Shown: positions 33,950-45,555, counted from the first letter of the stretch. The stretch: DNA of 64,000 bases from Manduca sexta (GCF_014839805.1 NC_051136.1:3100001-3164000); one strand, 5' to 3'. The notes: generated by a model not told the origin, from the letters alone. Numbers and translations are program-made.

Positions 33950-34455
33950 ATATCTGCCCGGATAGCGACCACGTACACAAGGTGTTAAAACACGCCTAGT
34001 GGCCCAATGACGTTTTACAAAAAGACGCGTCATACACTAACAAAATGGTACATAAAAACAGCGCACTATTTGCTATGGTCACGTACCTGTACATATAATT
34101 ACAAATTGGCTCGAAGAAGGAATAAAGAGATGCAGTATACATTCGTTAGAAAAGGATATATATACATCGACAGTTACGTAACAACGTTAGTGCCGCACGC
34201 TCATTGGTCGTTAAGTCGGGCAATTACCTTACTTTCGTCTTGCCAGTATTGAGCTCGGAGAACGTATCTATGTAATAAAAACATCTTAGTAGTGGCCTAT
34301 GTTACTGTGTCGCGTTTTGGGATCAGCCTGTGTATATCCGGTTCCAACAGGCCGGCATAAATGTGCCCATTACTGAGGGGTAATCATCTCTTGTCAGTCG
34401 ACATTCTAATGGACCCCACTATACTTCCCATCAGGTGTAGTGAGGTTTATTAAAG
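33950..34455 (-). repeat. Family-B repeat, split by a hAT-like element
   Basis: On the minus strand it runs from 'gatgggaagtatagtggggt' near 34430 through the core palindrome at 34375-34405 and 'ggccggcctgttggaacc' to 'cgctatccgggcagat' near 33960. The stretch between 34004 and 34290 is foreign. Without it the copy is continuous. Confidence 0.85.
34005..34289. mobile_element. 285-bp hAT-like non-autonomous element
   Basis: Flanked by a perfect 8-bp TSD, TAGTGGCC, at 33997-34004 and 34290-34297. Ends CAATGACGTTTT and, minus, CTAAGATGTTTT are an imperfect TIR fitting the hAT pattern (C.A.G). The internal 81-codon frame (34007-34252) shows no transposase motif. There is no second copy in this window. 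Confidence 0.8.
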
Positions 34456-34459
34456 TTTT

Positions 34460-34895
34460 GCTCACGCCAAATAGTACTAAATATTCATATATCACCAATG
34501 ATATGCAAAGCATCAAATTTTTTTCAAATGTACAGGATGAAGCAGCTACCACACCAAATATAGTGGGATATTAGAACGTTAACTTTAGTGAATTTGCCGC
34601 TAGAACGGTTTTATATAGGCTGTTACATACACTCGGCTTGCGGACTTAGAGCTTTTATGGGCAGCTCATAAAAATGATAGATCACCAACCGGTACTACTT
34701 ACTAAGGTTTGGAGGTTTTTTCCTGCAGAATTCACATACACCGCGTGAGATTTCTGTATTTTTGTAATTGGCAGTGTCTGGGAAATCGGTAATGCATTTT
34801 TGAAAGATTTTACTTGACACTGGTTTTGCCAAACAACTCTTTGTTACATTTGTAACAGGGGCTATTTTACCGCAGACGGAGGTGGTTATAAAGAA
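34460..34895. other. Stretch without recognised features
   Basis: The minus frame 34695-34913 is short and cysteine-rich but matches no motif that I know. Confidence 0.4.
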
Positions 34896-34899
34896 AAAA

Positions 34900-35143
34900 C
34901 AAACACACTTCACGCCTTTATCTCCGAAAGGGTAGACTGAAGTGCAATCAAGACACTAATATTTAGCTCTGTTTTTTCCATCTCATTTTATGAAAGGACA
35001 TGAAGGGCACTAATTCTGGACAGACTCAAAGCTGATACTGAACCAAAAAACTCAATATTACTTAGCACGACCCAGGATTCAAACCTAGATATCAAAACTA
35101 TATCGCACTATGCACGCGATACAATTATATAACCGAGGCAGTT
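34900..35143 (-). mobile_element. Family-E tRNA-derived SINE, full length
   Basis: Minus-strand order: 'aactgcctcggttatataat', a B-box-like 'gtttgaatcctgggtcg', 'cagtatcagctttgag' and 'aggcgtgaagtgtg'. Head, body and GT-type end are all present but diverged. Confidence 0.75.
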
Positions 35144-35199
35144 TTGAGAGTCATCAAGAAAAAAAGAAAAATAATTCATCAAATAATCATTTCGCATCA

Positions 35200-35545
35200 T
35201 CAATCATGGCGCGATACCCTGGATGCGACTCAGTTGTAGTTCAGTCAACGGTGTTGGCTATATTGGCAGAAAGAAATATCCACAGCGTATGCAGTACAAA
35301 TAAATAATGGAGAATATGAAACCAGTTAAACATCAAAACGTATGGATGGTAAACTGCAAAAACATGCGAGAGTTCAATCAATCAAAAGCAAAAGAACTCG
35401 AAACGTCAAGCGAAGAAATCAAATTTCCGCCGCGTCGACACTACAGCGCGGCCGTAACATTATTGGTCAACGAATATACATATCGATTGTGCAGCGTGGA
35501 CATATCGATAAATGGGATATCGATTATATCGTGGACTGAATAAAA
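35200..35545 (+). other. Cluster of open frames in a less AT-rich block
   Basis: Frames 35110-35307, 35307-35543 and 35342-35539 are adjacent or overlapping, with AATAAA at 35541. Composition is more balanced than the surroundings (GC-rich motif 'ccgccgcgtcgaca'). CGATA occurs several times (ATATCGAT near 35492, 35502 and 35520), a motif bound by BEAF/DREF-type proteins in flies. No known domain is visible. It may be a decayed gene fragment or a regulatory block. Confidence 0.2.
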
Positions 35546-35734
35546 AGGTTATTTTCCTAGATTAGAATAGTGAAATTAGGTAAAGATTATAAAACGAGTA
35601 TTGGTTTCCTAAATTATTTGCTAGATTCTCCTTATTTTTGTTTATACCTTAAACTAACTTGTTTATTAGCCTTTTCTTAGGACAGCACAAATAAATCTTT
35701 ATTAATTATAATTGATTTATTACTGAATAAGTGT

Positions 35735-36012
35735 TACTCACGGATTTGCCGGCATGAAAGGCCTTTCTCGCTACAAACGTCCCTAACACTCTGTAGCAAT
35801 CCACAGCGTCATCTGTCGCAACGAAATCCCACAATTTCTCACGGGAACAAATTTCCGGAATAATAAATATCATATGTGTTAATCCACGGTTTTATCTAAC
35901 TGTGTGCCAAATTTCATCCAAATCAGTTCGGCTATTTTAAAGTTTGCTTGTAACAAATTTCCAAACCTTCAAACATACAATTTTTTTTCACAAACTTTCG
36001 TCTTTATGATAA
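35735..36012 (+). repeat. Family-L repeat
   Basis: Weak head 'cacggatttgccggcatgaa', core 'tgtgtgccaaatttcatcca', end 'caaactttcgtctttatgat'. It runs directly into an L2 copy. Confidence 0.7.
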
Positions 36013-36230
36013 TGCTAGCTTTTGTTCGTAGTTTCACCCGCGTGAAGAAGTTTTCCGGGATAAAAGTCCCGCTATATACTCCCGGGATAGAAAGTACCTT
36101 CTAACCTTATCAGCGTTTTAAACTATCTCCATACCAAATTTCATAAAAATCCATTCAGTAGATTTTGAGAAAATCGAACACATAGACACAGACAGAAAAG
36201 GGAATTTTGTTTTATAATATGTATAGATCA
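36013..36230 (+). repeat. Family-L2 repeat
   Basis: Starts 'gctagcttttgttcgtag', then 'ccgggataaaagtcccgct', 'ccttatcagcgt', 'ccataccaaatttcataaaa' and 'cagtagattttgagaaaat', ending in 'tttataatatgtatag'. The most complete L2 in this window. Confidence 0.8.
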
Positions 36231-36239
36231 TTAAAGTAG

Positions 36240-36785
36240 ATTAGGTTATGACGTAAACTTATTTTTATAATGTAAAAGGTGCATAATTTTTAATCCAAAG
36301 GGTTGATAGCCCATAAATCTATGAAAGGAATTTTTCGATTACAGATTCTTTGAAGTCCATTCTTTATCCGATGTTTACAACATAATATAAATATGCAGTG
36401 TTGTTTTCTGAATAACTTTCGCTCCGAGCAAAATATTGTTTATACTACCTATTTTACACAAATTTTACCAGAAAACTAATGTACCTATCTATATAATATT
36501 TTCTGCTTTAGTGCCTTTTTTTATTTATTATGAAAATAAATAATCCTTTTAAATTATCGATATTTGAATGCACACCACACTAGCTACGACATATTTCATG
36601 TTACATAGACTGCAATATTATCAGAGTTCATGCAAAATTTGCCATCATAGTTTACACATAGAAAATTCAAATATCTTTGATACGTAGATGCAATCCAAAA
36701 ATACAAATAGTTCAAATCTCATATTGTTTTTTATTATAGAGAGGGCAACGAGAGTGTAGATAATCTGATAGTGAGTTGCGTTTCG
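36240..36785. other. AT-rich stretch, nothing recognised
   Basis: No repeat family or coding frame was recognised. Confidence 0.45.
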
Positions 36786-36789
36786 AGAC

Positions 36790-36925
36790 AGTCTATGTAG
36801 GTATATCCCGTTCAAACAGGCCGGCATAATTTTGTCGACCGGCAAGGGTTATCTCTCGTCAGTCGACATTCTAAATGTCACTCTGCTTACCAGGTCCAGT
36901 GGGGTCTCTTTCGTCTCCGTATAAA
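36790..36925 (-). repeat. Family-B repeat, partial
   Basis: Core 'atctctcgtcagtcgac' and 'caggccggcataatt', with a 5' part 'ccaggtccagtggggtc'. The 3' third is missing. Confidence 0.7.
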
Positions 36926-37024
36926 AAAATGATCAGCACCGCCATAAACATTCACAATATTAGAGAAATCTTCGAACCAGGAGAGGTACTAGGAAGAAGA
37001 ATTACACAGTAAATATTACTCAAT

Positions 37025-37328
37025 GGTGGTAGGTCTCTCATATGCGAGAGTGCGCCTGGGTAGGTACCACTGCTATGTCTATTTCTGCCGCCAAGCAGCA
37101 GTGTATAGTCACTGTTGTGTTTTGAAGGACCTTCAAAACACAACAGTGACTACTGAACATAATAAGACTTAACATCTCGTGTCTCAAGATGGCGAGCGCA
37201 GTGGAATACCAAACAATACTTTGTAATTCAAGGTGTTCGATGATGTTTCTACTGTTTATAGGTGGTAGTATCACTTACCATCATGTGAACGGCAAGCTCG
37301 TCTCGTCATTCAAAGCAATAAAAAAACC
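37025..37328 (+). mobile_element. Family-C retroposon, complete 3' end
   Basis: Runs from 'tggtaggtctctcatatg' to 'cgtctcgtcattcaaagcaa' followed by TAAAAAAA. It is otherwise close to the other copies but carries an inverted duplication (37106-37152) where they have 'ggtttgaaggacattgtagc'. Confidence 0.8.
37106..37152. repeat. Perfect 23-nt-arm hairpin inside family C
   Basis: Arms 37106-37128 and 37130-37152 are exact reverse complements around one base (A at 37129). Other family-C copies have no such palindrome, so it arose in this copy, most simply by template switching during replication or repair. Confidence 0.85.
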
Positions 37329-37329
37329 C

Positions 37330-38205
37330 ACACCAAAAATTATTTGCGCATTATATTTCTATAGATCTTGCGGCATTTCGCTGTACCAAAGCTGCCGTCC
37401 AAGCCAACGTCGAACGCCGCGAAATATTTTAAAAATATACCAGATTGTATGACACTTTGTTGTTTTATTGCACCTGAAATATAGCTTTGCCGATAGTCCT
37501 CGCTATAAAAACTGGCATGACCCTTTATTTATGACCCTGCAATATTTGTAGTGTATTTGATTCGCCTTCTGAGGGTCTTTAAATCCTTTCTCCGATGTTT
37601 TGATTTATCGTAGTCTTCGTAAAGTTTTTGATATCTTTCTTGAATTAGTCATTTAGCTAAAATGAGGCCATCTCATTTCGTTGTTATGATTGGTGGTTGT
37701 GGAATTCAAGAAATAATGCAAGACATTTTTTTTTTTAATCACATCGCATTGATGTTTTGCAAGACGATGTATCAACCCTTTTTGTATACTTGAGAAATGA
37801 ATGTTAACTTTAGTATATAAAATAAGTAATTTGGAGCCTTCGTAACATCAAAACCTATAAATTAAATTCGATAAGAGATATTGAAATACATAATAGATAG
37901 ACAAAAAATATTTTTAAATTAAACATACTTTTAAAATCAGACGCGTAACTTGAAATGACTGAGCGGTTCAAACTTTCCAAAAGCCCCTAAATATTGGATA
38001 TACTGGGTTTAAATATTATCCTACGCATTTAATTCCGTCTTTTGTCGACTTTAACGTATTTAACAACCCCGCAGTTAAGGGAAGCTGCTTTGCATAATCA
38101 AATAAGTACGGAAAAGTATTTTAGGACTATTCTTGTATTTTAGGCAAAGGTAACTTTGTTGTATTAGGCAGAAGTATGAAAGGGTCTAATATTTTTTATA
38201 TTTGC
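37330..38205. other. Stretch without recognised features
   Basis: Only an 87-codon frame that begins inside family C. No further repeat was recognised. Confidence 0.4.
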
Positions 38206-38206
38206 A

Positions 38207-38340
38207 CGTGAAGTGACACTACTGTACCTGATAGTAAGTGGAATGGGTTCCAATAAAATGTAGACACGAGAGAAGATTACCCTTTGGCAGTCGACACAAT
38301 TGTGCCGGCTTTTTGCAATTATCAAGAACAGCATGCGGCT
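38207..38340 (+). repeat. Family-B repeat, 5' part
   Basis: 'tgtacctgatagtaagtgga', 'atgggttccaataaaatgt', core 'cagtcgacacaattgtgcc'. The 3' half is lost. Confidence 0.7.
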
Positions 38341-38344
38341 GATG

Positions 38345-39845
38345 ATTATGATGAAGGCCACATCAGAATAATACCTACAACTGAGACAGTTGTTCATAAA
38401 AAATCTGAAGGTATGTGCTGAATATTCTTAAAACCTGCAAAACTGTGGAACAATATAATGCTGATACCATTATTATTGCCACAAGAATTTAAGCCTTGGT
38501 AAAACAACACATAATAAATTAAAAGTCCAATCAAGAAAAGACAATATTTACATCCTTTTATCTCGTAAAATAACTTATTCATCGCACACAAGACAAACAA
38601 AAACAACGTAAACCGCTAAAGTGTGGATGAAGACGCTCCAAAAATAAACTTAAAACAGCACATATTCGGGGGAAATAGAGAGATATCACCTCGTTCGCTT
38701 TTACGTCGCCATGGGTGCGGGAGCGGAATAGAAAAAACCTTTGGGAGTGGAAGTGTCATCAGAACAAGCCGTATGTCAAATATGCGTAGCTTCGGATATG
38801 CTTGCATGTAATTATGATTTGTATTTCAAGGTTTTTAGGGCCTTATGTGGTTAATTCTAAGCAGTGAAACAGATAACGCAGATGCAGATATGAACTTAAT
38901 TTTTTACTATTAAGAAATATGTATAACCACCTTATTATTTTCTATTAAATTTTGTTTTATTATTAAACAATGTGAATGTAACGTATATATCGTATCGTTT
39001 CCTACACATATAATAATAACCGTGTCGCTTCCCTTGTCTTTTTATTCCTTGTTTGGGGGTAATGTAGCGGATAATCGTGATAAACAAGCCTTGGTGACGT
39101 GTCGGGTGCGTGTCGGCAACGTATCGGTTACGTTAGGCGTGAGCACACGAGTGGGCTCAGTGTTGCGTGGAGTTATTTTATTGCCTTTCTGTGTCAAATT
39201 ATGTTGAGTGTGTTTTCTGCGTGTTTGGTGATGTAATCCGATGATTGCATAACTAAGGGTTTAATGAAGTGGAAATTTATTATTAAAGTCTTTAAAACTT
39301 TGTGAAGAGATACACCGTTTGTGATAATAGGTCCACTTGGCTGTGATTGTAACGCTATTAGACAGTTAAAAGGCGTAACTAAAGTGCAATTTTTGTTTTG
39401 TTTTCAAATTCCTGCCATTTACTTATGCCTAACTCGTCACCAAAATCCGTGTACATACAATTTATTTGATATTCTGTTTATTTGCTGTTACTTACGGCCG
39501 TTTAATAAACAATCCAAATCATAAACATTGATCCGATCTTGAGAATAAACTAATTAAAATAAGTCATTTGTAAGCATGTCAACAAGCCTTTGTTCTGATT
39601 GGTTAACCTTTGCCACGGATCGAAAAAAGAAATCAGAAACGTTGCTTAAAAACGGCGGTTAATAGCTAGTTCGAAATTCCGGAAATAATTTTTTTTGCAT
39701 TATATCTTGAAAATGGATCAACTTCACCTGATGAATAACCACACGAGAATGTACGACTGTCCTAAATAGTTGACATAATTCAGAAATTAGAATTACAATT
39801 GTAGGACAGTGTACTGCACTCGTCATTTTCGGACATACAATATCT
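38345..39845. other. Stretch without a recognised gene
   Basis: Short complementary frames at 38616-38811 on both strands mark a symmetric, slightly GC-richer patch, not a gene. A near-palindrome 'gtacgactgtccta...ttgtaggacagtgtac' lies at about 39750-39822. Confidence 0.4.
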
Positions 39846-39846
39846 T

Positions 39847-40340
39847 TGGCGAAGGGTCCATATAACCCACTTACTATCGGCTTCACTTTCGTAATTTATA
39901 ATCTAATTATCATTAGAACGATTTTCAAACCGCATTTATACATACTTTTTTTTTTAAGCGGCTGATCCCGCAGTCAACACCGGGAGGAACCCGCGAACGG
40001 TATACCGGTTCCCCCCGGCTTAACGACTGCGGGGGCCAGGAGGAAAAGGGGAAAAGGAAGAATGGGAGAGGAGTGTGGGGGAAGGAAGAGGAAGTACTAG
40101 GATGGGCGGAGAGGAAAGGGAGGCGAACTGTTCTACGAGTCCCTGTCAGACCCCCCATTGGAACTTGCAACCATGGGGTGTAGGCATCACCTATAGTGTG
40201 CCTAGGTCCGCGACATAATGTCGCCCCGTGCATGGGCGTGCATTCGGTGTGGAGACCGAGCGCACAAGAATTGCCTATTTATACATACTATTAGTACCTA
40301 TAAGGTATGTTGGGTTCCCTTTTCGAAACTTGCATTCCTT
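39847..40340 (+). repeat. Family-K repeat, split by a family-H retroposon
   Basis: Left half 'ggcgaagggtccatataac' to 'aaccgcatttatacatact' (39847-39946). Right half resumes at 40277 with the duplicated target and continues 'attagtaccta' to 'gttcccttttcgaaa'. The insertion is TSD-bounded. Confidence 0.75.
39947..40276 (-). mobile_element. Family-H poly(A) retroposon with 13-bp TSD
   Basis: Flanked by ATTTATACATACT at 39934-39946 and 40277-40289. A T-run at its left edge is the poly(A) tail on the minus strand. Length is 330 bp, nearly equal to the copy at 16621-16951. The minus frame 39925-40233 spans this repeat and is not an independent gene. Confidence 0.9.
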
Positions 40341-40344
40341 TGTA

Positions 40345-42355
40345 CAATATTAATATCAGCATTACATTTGGGCTATACAGTACACAATCGTAACTGTATC
40401 CTGTCATGGCAGAATAAAAATCTCATCCCGCGCAATAAACTTTTACTGTCACAAAGACAATTCCCACACGTCATAAGAGCTCAAGGAACACGTTAGCTAG
40501 GTGTAAAGTTATCAAAGAGGCTGCATTGTGAGGGCGGTTGCCTAGCAACCATCCGGTGTACATCACACTTTACATTCACCTCACGTTTGCACTTCCGAAT
40601 TTTGTTTCACAATTACAATACTTAAAGTCTCCTATTTCGCAATGTTTTTTCGGTTTGCGTAATGGAGTTCTATTGTGCGAAAGTTGGCAACTGTGGATTA
40701 TAATTTAAAATTATTACGTCGATAGATATCGATGAAGAGCGAATAGTGGTTACTAAGTTGGTTGCGTTTCATGCGAGTTTTTGATTCGACAACATTACTC
40801 CTACTTAATGATTTTGCTTGTTCGTCTATACTGTCATATTTACAATTATGACTTTTATTACTGATATATAAGAACCTATTTGATTTATTCACTCTTCACT
40901 CTTCATCCGATATGACAATAGCTTTATCACCAAACATATCGGACAATTTAGGTTTCTGTCTACCCCCGTAATTCATATAATACACTTAGTTTACTTCGTA
41001 GAGGATTATAATCATTCAATTTCATTCCGAAACGACCACGAACTTCATAAACAACTTTATCCTCTGTATTGAAATAGAGAAGTGTAAATGCTAGCATTAC
41101 TAATACACTTAATTCTTGTTCATATATTAATTTATAGATTACACCGAAACAAGTGAAAATTCGAAAACAAAAGGTAATTGTATAAGTTTTAATAAAACCC
41201 GGCTAGTATCTCGGAGTACTCCTGTGGGACCATGAGACGTATAAGTTGAAAGCTGTGTAGTCCTTTAGTAGACTCGTTGGGTAAGTGCGCTTTTATAATG
41301 GGTCGGGTAACCCCAAGCGTACGTAACCTGGTTATACCTTTGTGCTAAATACCTGAGTGCTGAGTGATCGTGTTAAACTACTTTCGGGTTATTGTGAAAG
41401 GTATTTGAGTACGTTGCATTGCTGATGGACTAACTAGTGTTGCTATACTTCTTAAATTATTAACGATTGATTTTATCAAAGATCCCATGTTAATCTTCAA
41501 TCATGAGAATGAAAAAACCAAAATAATTCATTTGAATGTAATAAGTTATGTTAACAAAGATGAAAAATAAGAAAGTTTAGGTTTCGAACAAAATAAATAA
41601 TAATAAAAAGGAATTTTAACTTTACATGCCCTACGGCGTTACACGAAGAGAATTTGTTGGAGCAGCAACATCTTAATTTCAGTCAGGAATAAACACACAC
41701 GCTATATTCGCACTCAACTATAAAATTATGAAAAATTCAGATAACTAAAACCGAGATTTTTGGTACAATATTAACCGAGTAGAGAATATGAAGTTTCATC
41801 AAGTAACGCAATGTAAAAATTATCCTATACAAGATTCAACTTAAATACAAAATTCATTAACATGGGTTTCATAGATAACCAAATCTAGGCACTAGAAAAA
41901 AATAATTTGGTTATACGTAAGATGTAAGAAATGAACTCGCAAGTTCGAGAAGCGCCGCTCCACACCAACAAATTCCACGGATGTCTGCATTACCCGCGAA
42001 AAGATCGTAAATTACCGACTTGATGTTAACCGCAATTTATAAGAGTACATCGGTATACCAGAAGACCTTACGTGGCGTAATGCGAAAACTTTCCCCATAG
42101 AAGTGCCATAACGAAGCGACTGTTTCCTACGATACTATAGGTTATTCACCCCCGAACTTTCCTAATTTCGCGTTAAATGTCTGTGCATATTTGTTTTGTA
42201 TTTAGCCGATTAGTTTTACGTGATCAAATTAAATTACATTATTTGAATGGATGGTCCCAGTTGTGTTCGGGTGACAGTATTATTTGCATTTACAATCTTC
42301 TTCCTACGTTCTAAAGCGATGTTTTAAAACTATGGTCTATTATTTCTTATCTACA
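40345..42355. other. Long stretch, little recognised
   Basis: 41788-41820 ('tatgaagtttcatcaagtaa') is shared with 59466-59490. At 41195-41345 a GC-richer patch ('cggctagtatctcggagtac') looks repeat-like but has no second copy here. No coding frame above about 65 codons. Confidence 0.4.
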
Positions 42356-42356
42356 A

Positions 42357-42490
42357 GATTTTTTTTATCTTTATTTAGACAGCTTCGTTGTATTTTTACG
42401 ACAATGTCGCTCCGTACGTCCACTTTTATTGGTGTTTACTCACTTTTTATACTTTGAAAATATTTTAATAACACCCTAACCCCTTCTAAC
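42357..42490 (+). repeat. Family-J repeat
   Basis: Second copy of the family at 24120-24245: 'atctttatttagac', 'acaatgtcgctccgtacgtc', 'ggtgtttactcac', 'aatattttaataacacccta'. Confidence 0.65.
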
Positions 42491-42907
42491 GTAGTAGTCG
42501 ACATAATACTATTGATATTGCCTATACTGATACCTTAAGTATGAAGTCACTCTATACCACTAAATAAGCTTATTATGCTGCCTACAAGACGTCAACCCTG
42601 TGCTAAAACCTAACCTAAATCTTTTACGCGACTTCTTGTAAAAGTTCGTTGGCCGACCTCAAATTGGAGTAGAATAAAGGCACGTGATAGAAGGTCAAGA
42701 GAGCCCGATTAAGAATAAGAAAATATAGACACTGGAACAAATATATGTCGCAACAATGTTATTTTAACTCTAAGAAAATTCAAATATATTGGTAAGACGT
42801 TCTGTGGTGCAAATTTAGATGATTCAACTGCAAATCTTAAGACCGCGGCATTGTTAATATTTGTTTCACGAGGTGGATCCACATCATAACATACTATATA
42901 TATGATA

Positions 42908-43207
42908 AATTTTATTGTTTCGAATGGCGAGACAAGCTTCCTCTTCGCCTAATAGTAAGCGATACAACCGCCAATAAACAGCGGACAACACCTTGAATTA
43001 CAAAGTATTGTTTGGTATTCCACTGTACTCGCCATCCAGAGATATGGGATGACGTTAAGTATTATAATGTCCAGGAGTTACACAAGCTACAATGTCTTTC
43101 AAACCGGAACATAGCTGTGATTAGACACTTCTGTTTGGCGGCAGAAATAGACATTGCGGTAGTACCTACCCAGGCGGACTCTCACATATGTGACACCTAC
43201 CACCAGT
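42908..43207 (-). mobile_element. Family-C retroposon
   Basis: Minus orientation with 'tttattgtttcgaatggcga' as the A-rich end, then 'cgcctaatagtaagcgatac', 'tattgtttggtattccactg' and 'ctctcacatatg'. Full length relative to the other copies. Confidence 0.75.
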
Positions 43208-43214
43208 AAATGAA

Positions 43215-44045
43215 TCATATATTACTGTTCTAGAATATTATATGAATAACGAACTAGTACTAGTAGACTAAAATATTGACCAAGATTTGAAGGTCACTTC
43301 TATGTTATTTGAAAATTATTCAATATTGAAATTATATACTAATAATAGAAACATTTTCTGCGATTCTTGACATAATTTTCTTTTTCTAAGTGATCGTATG
43401 TAATAATTCATATTATTTACTTAAGATATGATTTAAAAGCTGTTTCTAACAAACAAGAGGCCTCATACGTATATCTAAAAATAAAATGAAATGTCACTTA
43501 AAAAGCAAAATGTATTTTAAAATTGTGTCAAATATACGGCAGTTGTTATACGTAAAGTTTCGAGTCAGCAAGTTTGCGGTATCACTACAAACATCTGTGT
43601 TGCACGCCCGTACAATGCTTAAAATGTTCGCAGATCCACCATTCCGCGTGAAGTTACTGTGCATACTTTCGTGAAAAAGTTTTTGTTTACAAAATTATGA
43701 CGACGTATTTATACCATTTGCCTTGTATTCTAAGAATAATCAGAGGAACGTGTTGGCATTCCACAACCGTCTTCCCTTGCTTATCGTATATATGGATTTT
43801 ATACAAAGTACTTCAAAATGTATGTAATAATTTAATTGATGCATTGTCTTTGATCGTCGCAGATCTTCTACATTTGGCCCTTGCTTAAGCTGGCATATTC
43901 AAGAAACATTACAGGTCTGTTGCGTATTGGTGTCCTACTAGATAGATAGCATAACATTATCAGTATATACGTAGTATAGGTAGGTATATAGTATGGTTGA
44001 TAGGTTGATACGTCAACAAGCAGTGAGTACGCACTATAATACTAT
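43215..44045. other. Stretch without recognised features
   Basis: Two plus frames of about 62 codons (43486-43674, 43697-43888) lie end to end but share no known domain. Confidence 0.4.
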
Positions 44046-44048
44046 AGA

Positions 44049-44160
44049 CACACACACACACACAAACGCATCTTTTATCCCCAAAGAGTTAGGCAGAGGC
44101 GCAACTGACGCACCCACTTTTCACCATTCATATTTCATCCCATGATGTGATAAAGAACTT
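44049..44160 (-). mobile_element. Family-E SINE, 3' half with (CA)n
   Basis: The CA repeat at 44050-44064 is the tail, followed by 'cttttatccccaaagagtta', 'cacccacttttcacc' and 'catcccatgatgtgataaa'. The tRNA-like head is absent: a 5'-truncated copy. Confidence 0.7.
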
Positions 44161-44594
44161 ATGTTTACATACAATACAAGTCCCTGACCAAACTGTTACC
44201 GAGGAGAATAACCGAATACACAAACCTTGTACGGGTACAATTATCCAAAACTCCGCGTGGGTCAACGACATATGTTGGTCCCGTGTGCATCGTTTGTCTG
44301 CGAATTATAAATCTCTTTCTCGTTAAACCGCGATGTGGATTGTGAATTTTATGGCGTGTACTTATGATCTTGTTTTTATTGATCAGACATAACCGCATAA
44401 TGTACGCGATTTGACATAGACGGTGTTAGGTTCTAGGTCTACTAATGAATTGTTATCTTATTCTGCCTAGTAAAAACGTACTATTGTAAAGAAATGAGTG
44501 CATTAATATTTCAGTATAGCAGTGAGGTGTCTTTTGTAAATATGGACGTGGTATGAAGAACATTATTTTTGTATCATGTACGTACCATGTATCT

Positions 44595-44638
44595 GTTATA
44601 CTTGGATTGTGTACATACCTACACAGTCCAAGTATAAC
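44595..44638. repeat. 19-nt hairpin, one mismatch
   Basis: Arms 44595-44613 (GTTATACTTGGATTGTGTA) and 44620-44638, with one mismatch and a 6-nt loop. Too short for a typical miRNA precursor, and no function is inferred. Confidence 0.6.
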
Positions 44639-44649
44639 TAACTATAAGT

Positions 44650-45550
44650 AACTGCATACATCTCTTTCTATTACTTTAATTAAAAAAAACAATCTTAGAG
44701 TATGATTCTTAAATTTTCAATAATAGCTTTGCTTAAATTATTATCAAACCCAAAATCAGTCTCTTCACACCGTCTGCAAGTTTTAATGGTTGCTATAAAT
44801 AACTTACGTGAATTCAACTCGGCTGCGATTTAGTAGTTTTGTTTGCTTTTAATTTTTAGTCTTGGATGCACTTTAGCTCGCTCCTCGGCTGACGCTCAGG
44901 AGCTCAAGTTGCTCTATCCGTAATAAAATCGAAAAGTCTAGAAATCCTGTACTTTGTAAACATCCTGAGTAAATTTTGTGAAGAAAAATTAATGAAGTGA
45001 ATTATCCAGAGTAACTGCTAAAAGTGAATGTAAAAATTGGAAAAAATGCAACGCTAAAATAGGGTTCTGAGCTTCAAAATGTATACTACAAAACACGTTT
45101 GATTCCAATATATTTACTAGAATCTAGTTGGACTAAAACTTAAAATTCAGCCGTACTTATAAAAATAGCAATATTTAGAAATTATGACACAAGTCACAAG
45201 AAAACATTGACCAATCTTCTACGCCCTGGAGTGCAGTCATATTTCCACAACGTCGATTTCCAGTAAATCCACAAGCAATTTAAAACTCCAGTCGTTCAAA
45301 ATCTCTGAACAGCAAATAACTCCTGTTAACGTAACAGTTGTGGTGTAAACAAAAATAACAATTTGTACTTGCGTAGTTCACGTTGTTTGTTAATTGAATG
45401 TAAACCTCCCGTTAGTTGGGTTTTTATCTGCTGCTATTTGCAGAGAATTAATCGATTCATCGCGATATTGTGTGTAAATATCTGTTTTTAAGAATCAAAG
45501 TTCTTTGCATTCATTCTGACCTCAATTGATCGGGATATGTATGTTTCTTT
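44650..45550. other. Stretch without recognised features
   Basis: Nothing shared with other parts of the window and no coding frame. Confidence 0.4.
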
Positions 45551-45555
45551 TGCAG

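Noticed and set aside
34007..34252. 81-codon frame as a transposase remnant
   Set aside because: It fills the hAT-like element but shows no transposase motif and is far too short.
39925..40233. 102-codon minus-strand proline/serine-rich frame as a gene
   Set aside because: It spans the family-H retroposon and starts within its 5' part; other copies do not keep the frame.
44595..44638. miRNA precursor
   Set aside because: The stem is only 19 bp with a 6-nt loop, too short for a normal precursor, and there is no sign of an extended lower stem.
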